Source of the DNA: Trichomonas vaginalis G3
Lineage: Eukaryota; Parabasalia; Trichomonadida; Trichomonadidae
Assembly: GCF_026262505.1 (NCBI RefSeq)
Contig: NC_067204.1
Location: 13,224,522-13,288,521, forward strand
DNA: 64,000 nt
Direction: 5' to 3'
The notes under the pieces are model-generated. The model saw only the letters and a list, made by a program, of their open reading frames with translations, ran no database searches and was not told the origin of the DNA. Positions within the stretch are counted from its first letter, which is position 1. Each line of letters starts with the position of its first letter. Both the position numbers and the translations under genes were made by a program. Of this stretch, positions 26,595-36,350 are shown in pieces.

Positions 26595-29246
26595 TCACTT
26601 AACAGATAAGATTTTGTGGAATCGAGAAATTCCATCAACATTAAGGAGTTCTCCGATATCTGCAGTGAATGGCCTTATCACAAGTATCTTGAGATCAACT
26701 TTATTAGACATTCCATCGAAAGAAAAGTGAGTTTTCCCGATGAAAAAGAAATTTCTTTCATTTGGTTGTTTCAAATGAACATTATGAGTTGTATTATGTG
26801 GAGATACGATTTCTAATGTCATATCAACGTAAAATGGATAAACTTGCGTTGAAATTTCGCTATGAACATAAAATCTTGCAAATAAATCTGGAATTTTAAC
26901 GCTGTTGTTCGTTTCGATACCAGATATAGTTCTCTTAACTGCTAGTTCAGAGTGTGCCTTCTTTTCAATCGATTTTGGATTTAATATCTTGACGATATCT
27001 CCTGATCTTTGTAATTCGAAGGCATTTGAGTGCATTTCTTCGATCTTGACATCGCTTCGAAGTAATATTGTGTCATTTCCTGAAATAGCCTTTAATGGTG
27101 GGAATTCATTGCAAATTATTTCTTGTTTGCAGTGTGCGAACCTTACAACGTGGTTTTCGGAAGTGTAAGATACAAGGAAGTCAACGGTGAACTTTCCTAC
27201 TGCATTTACACATACTTTGTATTCAGATTCTGTTTCAGGAGCTTGAGAATCTAAAGAGTATCTGTTTCCTTTCATCTCTTGAGGTTCAATCATCTCAATA
27301 TCGCTTGATGAATGCGTAACGACATGCAAGCTTGTAAGGCGACCGACTTTTGTGATGGTCTTTAATTTAATAAAGACAGGATGGTTCGGGAAGGTATCTT
27401 TCCTGCTTGCTGACGATGATATCTCCACGAGCGGCGGTTCTTTGATGCTGTCGAACTTCAGGGGCTCGTTAAAAGCAGCAAAAACAGGGGCCACGCCATT
27501 CCACAAAAACGTGACACCTCTTACAATGATAACTCCACTTTTTGTTGGTTTTAATTTCATTTTTATAGATGTTGATTTTTGTATATCAACATTTTCAATT
27601 ATTTCACTTTCCGCACTGGCATCACCTTCGACCAAAAGTGACAGGTTTGAAGCGTTGCAAGAATTTTTATTATTTGGCTGCAAAACGAATGAAATCTTTG
27701 CGTATTCACCAACACCTATTGATATACTCTCCAAAGCATCACTTCCCCAAGCGGAAGCAACGAACTTATCCGTAGAACTTTGTGCAACAACAGGGAATAA
27801 CTTTTTTCTCAAGTGATTCCATGTTTCTGAACTTATTCCTAGCGGAGGAGGACTCATTGGGAACCCTGTTGGCTGTACACATAGGTTGTGGACACTCAAT
27901 GATCCGATTGGAACTGACTGTTCGAGTTCTAATTTTTTCAAAAAAGTGACAAGATCATTAATGAAATTAATATTTCTATTTTGGAGGACGTTCTGGAGTT
28001 CGAAAGGTACATCATCTGTTGCAGCTATTCTCATTAGAATGAATTCTTCGAGATTTGGCCAGCCGGTGCCTTTGATTTTGTGGTAAATCCGCCATAAACA
28101 GATTTTTTCGTTTTGTCTCAAATTCATTTTCATATATGAGTTTGCAGTACGGTAAAGAACAATGATTCCTTTCATTGTCTTCTGTGAGAAGTACGCGGCT
28201 TCGAATAGCAATGGATAAGCAACATCTTTGAATGGATTGTCGCTGCGAATGATCGATTTTACAATTCTCATTAAAATCTTCCAAGAAATCATGAGATCGT
28301 TGTGTGTCGCGCAGTAGTAACACATGATAAACATGGACTGATAGAACTGGAAGGTCGGTGTCCCGTTTTTGTAAAGTGTCAAAAAGAAATCTCGTAAATT
28401 TAATTCATCAGTGGATAAAAGTGAAGTTACGGCCATGGTAATGAGGAGACTGTCTTCTACTTTTGGATCTGATTCGATGAGCTCTTGGTAGAGCTGCTGG
28501 TAGTACTTAGAAGCGCTATCAAAATCTTGCATTGACAAACAAACGTCGCCGAGTTGTTTTAATGTAATAATTAGTTGCTCGCGTGATACTTTACCGCCAA
28601 AGCCAAGCAAACGACGAAAAGAATTGCTGAATCCATGCCAATTTTCATCAACATATTTCGTAATCGATTCTTTCATATCTCTGAGTACCTGTGGTGCTTT
28701 GAAGTGTGTGATATTAAGAATGTGATCGTAAAGAGCTCCTGCTGTGTCGTCATTGCATTGATAAAAAGTATTCGACTTTTGTAATTGAGGATTGACAACT
28801 ATATTGCATTGCATGATGTTTGTTGTGTAATTGGCTGCCCATTGAGGAAATTGTATCTGTAATCTTTGGTTGACAGTACTTAAATAAATTATGCAGACAG
28901 GAATGTCAAGGAAGAGAAATGGCGGAAGTTTATCACGGTCGAAGAACAGTTTAACCCAATAACGAAACCATGGCAGTTCTGGAGGGTCTGTAACAGCAGA
29001 TGGGTCAGAGATGACAAAAGAAAGATCATTAATGGTTGTTTTCATTTCATCTGAAGTAACATCAGGTTCCATATATACTAATCTGTAATTAAAAGGGTAT
29101 GTTCCTAGATTTTCGATTTTTTTCCAGGTATTTTTGAAATTTGGGATCAAATTCGGATATAATTTCTCTATTCCAGGCTCCACATAAACATAGATGCATG
29201 CTTTGAACCGTTCCTTCAAGATTTCCTTGAAGTCGATGTACTGCAT
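26595..29246 (-). CDS. TRAPPC8/Trs85-like TRAPP complex subunit
   Basis: A protein of about 883 residues from MQYIDFKEILKERF. I chose 29,246 over an ATG 60 bases earlier because a consensus initiator (TCACTTT, 29,261-29,267) lies between them. The N-terminal half holds the TRAPPC8/Trs85-type core, including a characteristic segment ending NSFRRLLGFGG and a following helical-repeat region (LKQLGDVCLSMQDFDSASKY). The C-terminal half is beta-rich (Ig-like/ASPIC-type domains). In other eukaryotes this subunit specifies TRAPPIII, a Rab1/Ypt1 exchange factor in early secretion and autophagy. Subfamily call by eye; TRAPPC9/10-type proteins are the alternatives. Confidence 0.6.
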   Translation of the reverse strand: MQYIDFKEILKERFKACIYVYVEPGIEKLYPNLIPNFKNTWKKIENLGTYPFNYRLVYMEPDVTSDEMKTTINDLSFVISDPSAVTDPPELPWFRYWVKLFFDRDKLPPFLFLDIPVCIIYLSTVNQRLQIQFPQWAANYTTNIMQCNIVVNPQLQKSNTFYQCNDDTAGALYDHILNITHFKAPQVLRDMKESITKYVDENWHGFSNSFRRLLGFGGKVSREQLIITLKQLGDVCLSMQDFDSASKYYQQLYQELIESDPKVEDSLLITMAVTSLLSTDELNLRDFFLTLYKNGTPTFQFYQSMFIMCYYCATHNDLMISWKILMRIVKSIIRSDNPFKDVAYPLLFEAAYFSQKTMKGIIVLYRTANSYMKMNLRQNEKICLWRIYHKIKGTGWPNLEEFILMRIAATDDVPFELQNVLQNRNINFINDLVTFLKKLELEQSVPIGSLSVHNLCVQPTGFPMSPPPLGISSETWNHLRKKLFPVVAQSSTDKFVASAWGSDALESISIGVGEYAKISFVLQPNNKNSCNASNLSLLVEGDASAESEIIENVDIQKSTSIKMKLKPTKSGVIIVRGVTFLWNGVAPVFAAFNEPLKFDSIKEPPLVEISSSASRKDTFPNHPVFIKLKTITKVGRLTSLHVVTHSSSDIEMIEPQEMKGNRYSLDSQAPETESEYKVCVNAVGKFTVDFLVSYTSENHVVRFAHCKQEIICNEFPPLKAISGNDTILLRSDVKIEEMHSNAFELQRSGDIVKILNPKSIEKKAHSELAVKRTISGIETNNSVKIPDLFARFYVHSEISTQVYPFYVDMTLEIVSPHNTTHNVHLKQPNERNFFFIGKTHFSFDGMSNKVDLKILVIRPFTADIGELLNVDGISRFHKILSVK

Positions 29247-29260
29247 CTTTTGAAGGATAA

Positions 29261-29267
29261 AAAGTGA
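29261..29267 (-). promoter_or_regulatory. Initiator (TCACTTT) of the TRAPPC8-like gene
   Basis: Read on the minus strand, TCACTTT matches TCAYTWY, with +1 at 29,265 and an untranslated leader of about 19 bases to the ATG at 29,246. It lies inside the upstream extension of the frame and so argues for the shorter start. Confidence 0.7.
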
Positions 29268-29319
29268 CAATTTTTTGAAAATCAAGCGCCTAAAAATTCT
29301 GCACAATTGCCTTTCTACC

Positions 29320-31351
29320 GTAATATTGTTGCATGCTAAGTTCAGTCAACGATAGGAATTGAGGGGAAATTAATCGTCGAGGAAGTACGATTATGTAAAG
29401 TAAAAATGTTGTGGGATTTTTAATATTGTATATAATTTTATAATAAAATTTTTGTGAGACATTTTAAGAAGCACATATAATTTTTTGAATTTAAAAATTA
29501 AAGTAGTGTTGAATGAATTTATTGATTAATTTAATACGGATATTTCTCAAAATTAATCAAAAATAGGTTTTCAGAGAACTTTTGAGATATCTTTTCAAAA
29601 TGTCTTTTTGAAAATATATAAGTATTATATCAAATTGAAAAAAGGTATTTATCAAAATTCTAAATTCTTAATAAAAAATAACTTTTCAGAGGATTGTGAT
29701 TTTGAAAGCATGAGTAATAAGTAAAAAATATCTACGATTTTAATGAGGGAATTGTTCCTTATGAGGTATACATTATAACTATATACCTCATAAGGAACAA
29801 TTCCCTCTTGATAGCTGGGAAACTTTCTCTGAATAACTTATCATTTGGAGAAAGTTTCCCAGCTATCTATTAGAAACTAAAGGCTGTGAGGCACTAATAT
29901 ATAATCAGTGCCTCATAGCCTTTAGTTTCTTATTAAAAACGAGAAAACTTGTTCGAAATGATAAACAATTTCGAACAAGTTTTCTCGTTTTAAGGAGGGA
30001 ATTGTTCCTTATGAGGTATACAGTATGAATATATACCTCATAAGGAACAATTCCCTCTTGATAGCTGGGAAACTTTCTCTGAATAACTTATCATTTGGAC
30101 AGAAAAAGTGACACTTTACATGGCAAAAAATAGAGCCTTACTTTTGAGATACTTGAGATTGAAACTGAATCTTATGAGGCGGTGATCTTGAATCACTACC
30201 TCATAAGGTTCAGTTTCATATAAAATTTGTTGCAATTTGTTATTCTTTTGCAATTATTTCTTATAAGATTTTACATCTTTTAGCGGGGAATGTTTGTTAT
30301 TATGTATATATTATAAATATCTACACGATAACGAACATTCCTCGCTAAATTGCTGAGAAACTTTGAGGAAATGTCGAACAATTTCCTCAAAGTTTCTCAG
30401 ATTTATATAGATCACTAGAGTCCCCTAGGCACTGATTCTGGTTCAGTACCTAGGAGGCTCTAGTTCTCTAACGAACTGATAAAATGTTTTTAAATTTTTG
30501 GATATTGCTACCTGTGAAGCACTGACTTCAAGTCAGTACCTCACAGGTAGCAATTACATTGAAAGATGGGAGAAACTTTGTCCGAATGTTAAACTATTCT
30601 GACAAAGTTTCTCCCATTTGTAGTGGAGATGGAAGGCTTTGAGGTATATTGTATTAATATATACCCCAAAGCCTTCCATCTCCACTTGAAAGTGTCCAAA
30701 CTTTGGGTTAATACTTTGCAATTAACCCAAAGTTTGGACACTTTCTAGAAGGAATTGGAGGGTAAGAGATATACATTCATATGGTATATCTCATAGCCTC
30801 CAATTCCTTCTTAAAATGGGAGAAACTTTGTCCGAATGTTAAACTATTCGGACAAAGTTTCTCCCATTTTTTGAAGGAATTGGAGGCTATGAGATACTGA
30901 TGCAATGTCAGTAACTCATGGCTTCCAATTCCTTCCTAAAACTCATAAAAGTGGACATTACATGCATATAAAATTTGACATGTAAAGTCCACTTTTTGTG
31001 AGCGGGGATTTGACTCCGTCAAATCCCTTTTTCGTTTACGAGAAAGCCAAATTCTCTCAAAAAGTTAAGTAGGACCAATTTTTTATAAAAAAAATCCAAT
31101 TTCATTATGAATGTTAATTAATTTATATAATTATTGAATAAAAAATTTTCTTTGAGATTATGAAAAGTTCTTTGAAAAGTTATTTTTTCTCATTTTTAAA
31201 TATTGTATTAGCCTATTTATTTATAATCCAAATTAAATAACTTTAAATTCAATATTTAAAGAATAATTTTGAAGGAATTGAGTTACTTCCCCCGACGATA
31301 AAATTGAGAGGTTTACATTTTGACCGAACTTAGCATGCAACAATATTAAAA
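29320..31351. mobile_element. Hairpin-array element with short TIRs (non-autonomous, no ORF)
   Basis: The ends are inverted copies of TAATATTGTTGCATGCTAAG (29,320-29,348 and 31,323-31,351), with weaker similarity (ATCGTCGNGGAAGTA) for another 40 bases inside. The outermost bases allow a TA target duplication. No protein-coding frame. Between the ends lie two AT-rich arms and a dense array of about 18 hairpins (29,745-31,033). The structure fits a non-autonomous DNA transposon or foldback element whose interior has been built from hairpins. Family unknown. Confidence 0.55.
29745..31033. repeat. Alternating two-family hairpin array (about 18 stem-loops)
   Basis: Back-to-back inverted repeats of about 50-66 bases, each with stems of 20-29 bp. 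Type A hairpins have a loop-proximal pattern GAGGYAYTGA...TCAGTACCTC (examples at 29,745, 29,871, 29,996, 30,152, 30,417, 30,504, 30,620, 30,749 and 30,873). Type B hairpins have stems containing GAGAAACTTTG and a loop like AATGTTAAACTATT (29,810, 29,936, 30,352, 30,563, 30,687, 30,814 and 30,942). A and B alternate almost strictly. Stems differ from unit to unit yet remain complementary. Units at 29,745 and 29,996, and at 30,563 and 30,814, are near copies. Confidence 0.9.
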
Positions 31352-32015
31352 TTATCACAAAAGAGAAGACAAATTAAGAAATATTGTATTTTACTTTTCT
31401 TGAAATTTCGTATAGATTTGGATAAGCTATTATGGCATTGGATGTAATACGGGTATAAACTACTTCATGCCAAACAATAGAATTGGATGTCATGTTATAT
31501 GGACATAAGTAAACATATATTATTACCATTCGCTATTTGGTTGTTGCATAGAGCCAACAAAAGAACTAAGAATGCACTTATTGCTTATTTACTATAGTGC
31601 ATTGAGAATCGGAATTCATTATATATGCTTTTCCAAATATATGACTATATAATCAATATATATTTATTTTGCAGAAGGTAGTATGATTGCCCAAAGCGTA
31701 GCTACCTGAGGTCCTCATATACTTTCTGAATTAGATTTCTTTTAAATTTTTTTTGTGTTTGAATTTCATAGAATTTAATTCTATAAGCTATTGCTATATA
31801 GATTCGATAAATATGTCAATAGATAAAATCAAAATATATACCAATCTTTAGATCTGTGGAAAATCACAAATAGATATATTTTTAAAAAAATGCTTAATTT
31901 ATTGTATTATCTGAAAATACACTTATCTTTGCTATATACCGTTTGAATTCAAAGTATGATGCAGTAATATGCAACTCATTTTGAACTTCATAAATCATTT
32001 TCTCGATTATTGCAT
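31352..32015. other. AT-rich DNA between hairpin element and ankyrin gene
   Basis: About 660 bases with no gene-sized frame. It contains presumably the 3' flank of the ankyrin gene. No repeat or element end recognised. Confidence 0.5.
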
Positions 32016-32076
32016 TTATTCAACAATATTATCTGTAGATAAAGAATATTCCCCATCTTCATCATTGTTATTTGCA

Positions 32077-32274
32077 CCATGTGAAATCAGAAGTTCTGCT
32101 ATTTCTTTATATTCGTATTTGGCTGCAATATGAAGAGCAGTTTCTTCATATATATCTTTTTCATTGATATTTATACCATGTGAAATCAGAAGTTCTGCTA
32201 TTTCTTTATATTCGTATTTGGCTGCAATATGAAGAGCAGTTTCTTCATATATATCTTTTTCATTGATATTTATA
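32077..32274 (-). repeat. Identical 99-bp ankyrin unit, two copies
   Basis: Two directly adjacent, apparently identical 99-bp units (33 codons each), equal to one ankyrin repeat. Flanking repeats in the same gene are more diverged, so this pair arose by recent duplication. Confidence 0.8.
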
Positions 32275-32510
32275 CCATGTGAAATCAGAAGTTCGGCAGT
32301 TTCTTTACAATTATTTTCTGCTGCATAATGAAGAGCGGTTTTTCCATCATTATCTTTTTCATTGATATTTGCACCATGTGAAATAAGAAGTTCGGCTATT
32401 TCTTTACTATTGCAAAATGTTGCTTCATGAAGAGCTGTTTGACCGTTTTCAACTTTTGCTTTGACATCTGCACCAAGTGATAGGAAATATTCGCAAAGAG
32501 ATAGAATATA

Positions 32511-33810
32511 GGGTGTCCAAAGGTGTGTTTAGCACAAACCTGAATACTGCGAATAGAAATAAACAAGTTACATATATATAAAGTTTATTTAAATATAATC
32601 ACCATTGGATTCAATCACGCGTTCGCAGCGATCGATCCAGGCTTGAAAGACACGCTTTAAATCATCATGAGAAAATTGCTCAAATTGCTCTCTTACAAAA
32701 TTTTCAAGATCATCTGGACTCGCGAATTCGCGTCCTTCAGCTCTCTTTTTTAGCGTGCCGAATAAATAAAAGTCAGAGGGTGCAATATCAGGTGAATAAA
32801 TTGGGTTTGGAACAACTTTGACATTGTTTTCCACCAAGTAATTCATTACCTTATGACTTTTGTGAACTCTTGAATTATCAAAATGAATTGCAAACTTTTG
32901 TTTTTGTTGTTTGGATTTCTCAAACTCATCAGAATTGATAATTTGAGTAAGAACATTGTCAATTAGATACTGAGCATTCATCGTATTAGGTTTTTGAAGA
33001 ATATCAATTGCGATGATGCCATTCACACCCCAAAAAACCGACAACATCATCATTGGTGTGTCAATTTTTTTCTTCGGGAATGTTTGCGGATTTTCATCCT
33101 TCGGGATCCAAATGATTTTGGCTTCTGTTGCATATTGAAACCAAGACTCGTCCCCTGTTACTAAAAAGCGAAACTTCTTGGATTGATACGCACCCAATAT
33201 AGAGAGGAGCTCTTTCGAAGATTGGACTCTAGATTTTTTTTGAACTGAATTAAGGTTGTGCGGAACCCAACGTGTATACGCTAGTTTGTAGTTCAAATAA
33301 TTGTGCAGATAATAACTGACTGTTGTACGTGGTATCTTTGTCATCTCCTCTATCCTTCTGAGTGATGCTCTTGGGTCTTCATCTAGCGCTTGAAGAATTG
33401 CTTTGATTTTTCTTTGATCCGGCGATTTTTTGTCAATTTTTATGATGGGCGCCTTTTTGTTCATGAAGTGATACATCCTAACATGATACGTTACAGTGGA
33501 ATAGCTAGGAGAATCCATACCGAAGCATTTTACCAATGTCTCGTAGATTTTTTTACAGTCTTTGCATTTTTTTGCAAGAGCGAGGATGTTTTCTTTATGA
33601 TTCATTAAAAAAATGAAAAAAATCCCGCCAAAATTTCCCGCGAAACCGCCTCTTGTCTCAAAATTCATTTTATATCCCGGCATGGAGCCAAAATACAACT
33701 TACTCATCATATACATATATTCATATTTTTTATTATATATTTATAATCAGCATATATCTCCTTTAATAGTCTCATATAGAGCGCTGTGCTAAACGCACCT
33801 TTGGACACCC
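32511..33810 (-). mobile_element. Tvmar1-like mariner, copy B (apparently intact)
   Basis: A 1,300-bp mariner. The left end GGGTGTCCAAAGGTGTGTTT pairs with the inverted right end, differing at one position in about 27. TA duplications flank it at 32,509-32,510 and 33,811-33,812. The transposase frame is uninterrupted. It is nearly identical to copy A at 8,570-9,867 and interrupts the ankyrin gene. Confidence 0.95.
32589..33605 (-). CDS. Mariner transposase, intact frame (copy B)
   Basis: A DDE/D transposase of the mariner family, about 338 residues from MNHKENILALAKKCKDC. A longer frame opens at 33,716, but a TCATTTT initiator a few bases before 33,605 supports the shorter start. Domains in order are an N-terminal helix-turn-helix pair (roughly residues 5-110, with RRIEEMTKIPRTTVSYYL), first Asp in LVTGDESWFQYA, second Asp in AIHFDNSRVHKS, and third Asp 34 residues on in YSPDIAPSDFYLFG. 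That is the D,D34D pattern of mariners. The enzyme cuts and pastes the element at TA sites. No lesion seen. Confidence 0.92.
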   Translation of the reverse strand: MNHKENILALAKKCKDCKKIYETLVKCFGMDSPSYSTVTYHVRMYHFMNKKAPIIKIDKKSPDQRKIKAILQALDEDPRASLRRIEEMTKIPRTTVSYYLHNYLNYKLAYTRWVPHNLNSVQKKSRVQSSKELLSILGAYQSKKFRFLVTGDESWFQYATEAKIIWIPKDENPQTFPKKKIDTPMMMLSVFWGVNGIIAIDILQKPNTMNAQYLIDNVLTQIINSDEFEKSKQQKQKFAIHFDNSRVHKSHKVMNYLVENNVKVVPNPIYSPDIAPSDFYLFGTLKKRAEGREFASPDDLENFVREQFEQFSHDDLKRVFQAWIDRCERVIESNGDYI

Positions 33811-34710
33811 TATATCAAACATTGTTGAAAAAACAAAGCATGCGTTAATATCATTTGTTTGATCGAAATAAACTAAAAATGATTCAAGATTTTTATATGA
33901 TCCGCACCAGTATAAATTGATCTCTATATTGTGTTCATTCATCAAGAATGTAACAAAATCAATGTTATGAGAAATAATTGCATGCATCATTGATTGACTC
34001 AGCCAGAGTTTACCATAACTAATGAGATCTGGAATTTGTGCTAATTTCAAACATTCACTCATTATCTCTGGATTTCCTCCCAAAAACGATAAATATATAC
34101 AATTTGGAGTTGTTTGTGAGTTAAATTTTGTTCTTAAAAACTTGAAACAATCAACTGCTCCGTAGTAACAACATAACTCAAGCAATGAAAAATCTTTATA
34201 AATTGGGTATAATTCGCTTCTAAGTGTCTGATTTTTATTAAATCCTTTTCTTTCCGTGAATGAGATGAATCTTTCTAATTCATTATTCATAATTACTCTG
34301 TAAATTGTATCTTCTGAAAGAAAATCGAGATTTTCAAATTTATTTTTTTCAAAATCATCAGATTTGTTTAATTTAATTCCATATTCTCTATAAAATAGGT
34401 AACGAATCGGTAATGGAACATGTATTGTCTCCTTTACTTGATAATTATCATACAAGAGTTTGGCAAGAGATAAATATGACTTTGCATAGCGATTATTATA
34501 CGGAATGATATATAAAATGTCTTCTATAATCTTTTTTGGTGGGTAAATTTTTGAATCAATCAATTCTGTTTTGATCATTTTGTAAATCTTGTTTAATTCT
34601 TTTTCATTTTCAGTTTTTAGTCGATACAACGCATTATATGAATCAATGTAGTATTTATAGATACTTCGTAATTCATAGAATTTACTTGGATGAGTGTCTT
34701 GATCAGACAT

Positions 34711-35209
34711 TATTAATTTTTAAATATCATACATTTTAATTTTACATTTGAAATTTGTTAGGAAAAATTAATACTAAGATATGCATATGTAAAACACTAA
34801 TCACAAAGATTTCGGAAATATATAAATCACGCATAACATTTTGATTAAATAAAGAGATAAAATAACTCTTCAACAGAAATGTGGAAAGTAATAAGACTCT
34901 CTTCTAAAAGCTTATGTTATCTTCGTTATATTATGATGGACCTTTTGCAATGTTTTAAGTTGGACATGTATATATTTTCCGCTAAAGTTCTTTCAATTTC
35001 ATTGAATGCGTGAAAAAGTTGGAAAATCAAATGCATAAAATTCTATAGAGTCATATAATACCTTTTTGCGCATTCAATCAACAGAATTCAAAAATATTAA
35101 TCCCTGATATTTGAATTGTTCTTAATTAGTTGTGTTCCAAAATGAAGAAGAAATAGAAAAATGGAAATCATAAGTTCTATTGTTTTTTCAAAATCTCCAT
35201 GTTAAAGGC
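34711..35209. other. Upstream DNA of the ankyrin gene
   Basis: About 500 bases, AT-rich, with no gene. No TCAYTWY initiator is obvious near the ankyrin start. Confidence 0.45.
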
Positions 35210-35641
35210 GGAGGTTTTTATGATATGGAAAAATGTTCGTTGCTCAATTATCTCACTATTGGATGGACCTTTATCGAGCGAAATTTTGGCTGTAAAGACA
35301 ATTCTGATATTGGTAACATGGTGATAAGAACAAATAGTCAGTTTGCATGGTTTATGATGAGATAATTTCGATTTAAAAAAAACATAAAAATTGATTTTAA
35401 TGAGCGATTATATTTGAATATGCTCTCCTAATTTGAAGGAACTGGTTAAATCATGAATTGATCATGAATAATTTTTTTTCGAAATAACAATTATAATTTC
35501 ATATTCATTATAAGTTGAAAATATATCATAAAGACTTTATGAATGATAAATTCCTAAAAAACAAGTTAGTTTGTTTCTGAAAATAATAATAATAAAAACC
35601 AATTTAGACCCAATAATTTTTGGCGGGATAATTGAGATGTT
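35210..35641. repeat. Left arm of a 430-bp inverted repeat
   Basis: This stretch is the inverse of 62,941-63,373. Over the roughly 420 bases I aligned by eye there is a single difference (GGACCTTT versus GGACTTTT). It could be the terminal inverted repeat of a large element. A 61-codon frame on the plus strand (35,180-35,365) has no counterpart reading frame of similar quality on the right arm and is probably not coding. Confidence 0.9.
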
Positions 35642-35679
35642 ACGATTGAATTAAAAAAAAGCGGTAATACATTTTTATA

Positions 35680-35900
35680 ATGATGAAGAGGCTGGCAACC
35701 TCTGAGTCAAAGCACTTGTTAATGCAATGATGAAGAGGCTGGCAACCTCTGAGTCAAAGCACTTGTTAATGCAATGATGAAGAGGCTGGCAACCTCTAAG
35801 TCAAAGCACTTGTTAATGCAATGATGAAGAGGCTGGCAACCTCTGAGTCAAAGCACTTGTTAATGCAATGATGAAGAGGTTGGCAACATCTGAGTTAAAA
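35680..35900. repeat. 47-bp minisatellite, 4.7 copies
   Basis: Units start at 35,680, 35,727, 35,774, 35,821 and 35,868 (period 47; core GATGAAGAGGCTGGCAACCT). The last copy is degenerate. Each carries a short inverted repeat AGAGGctggcaaCCTCT. Confidence 0.95.
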
Positions 35901-36039
35901 TACTTTTCCCAGTGTGGGAGTAATTTGGAAAAAAATTTAGTTCATATATATTGAAAAAAACAAAAGTAAAAATTAAAGTTTATAGGTTGTGTTTTGATGA
36001 GCTAATTGTTAAGATATTGTAGTTCTAAAGAAAAATTTG

Positions 36040-36310
36040 AGTTTCGAGGAAGTTTCTCGACAGAGGAAACTTTCATATCGAATGTTGCCTCTGTCGAGAT
36101 GTATGTGACAGGCAAAGTGCAATCACCTATCAATATTGCACTTTGCCTGTCAAAAGTTCCTCGCATCTCTTGAGGTGTGAGGAAGTTTCTCGACAGAGGA
36201 AACTTTCATATCGAATGTTGCCTCTGTCGAGATGTATGTGACAGGCAAAGTGCAATATTGATAGGTGATTGCACTTTGCCTCTCCAAACTCTCAAATATG
36301 CTTCTCACCA
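36040..36310. repeat. Duplicated double-hairpin unit with flipped loop
   Basis: Two direct copies, from about 36,040 and 36,175, of a unit holding two hairpins: CTCGACAGAGG...CCTCTGTCGAG, and GACAGGCAAAGTGCAAT...ATTGCACTTTGCCTGTC. In the second copy the loop segment of the second hairpin is present in inverted orientation (CAATATTGATAGGTGATTG against CAATCACCTATCAATATTG). Confidence 0.85.
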
Positions 36311-36350
36311 TACATCAAACGGGCAAATTTCTCCTTAAATTTCTCTTTAT

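Larger units (their letters stand above)
32016..34710 (-). pseudogene. Ankyrin-repeat protein (DUF3447 type) split by a mariner
   Basis: A host gene of a family expanded in T. vaginalis. The 5' part (33,813-34,710) starts MSDQDTHPSKFYELRSI and encodes the N-terminal DUF3447-like domain, up to NACFVFSTMFD. The 3' part (32,016-32,508) encodes about five ankyrin repeats, such as NGQTALHEATFCNSKEIAEL, and ends in a short acidic tail at a TAA. The mariner at 32,511-33,810 sits between them at a TA. Two neighbouring repeat units are identical over 99 bases, a recent in-frame duplication. Ankyrin proteins of this type are thought to mediate protein contacts; the specific role is unknown. Confidence 0.85.

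Noticed and set aside
29745-31033. CRISPR-like array
   Set aside because: Units are full hairpins with variable stems and no constant direct repeat with unique spacers; the setting is eukaryotic.
35180-35365. 61-aa plus-strand gene
   Set aside because: It lies in the 430-bp inverted repeat; the mirror copy does not favour the same frame and there is no initiator or domain.
35680-35900. CRISPR-like array (47-bp repeat)
   Set aside because: It is a simple head-to-tail minisatellite without spacers.
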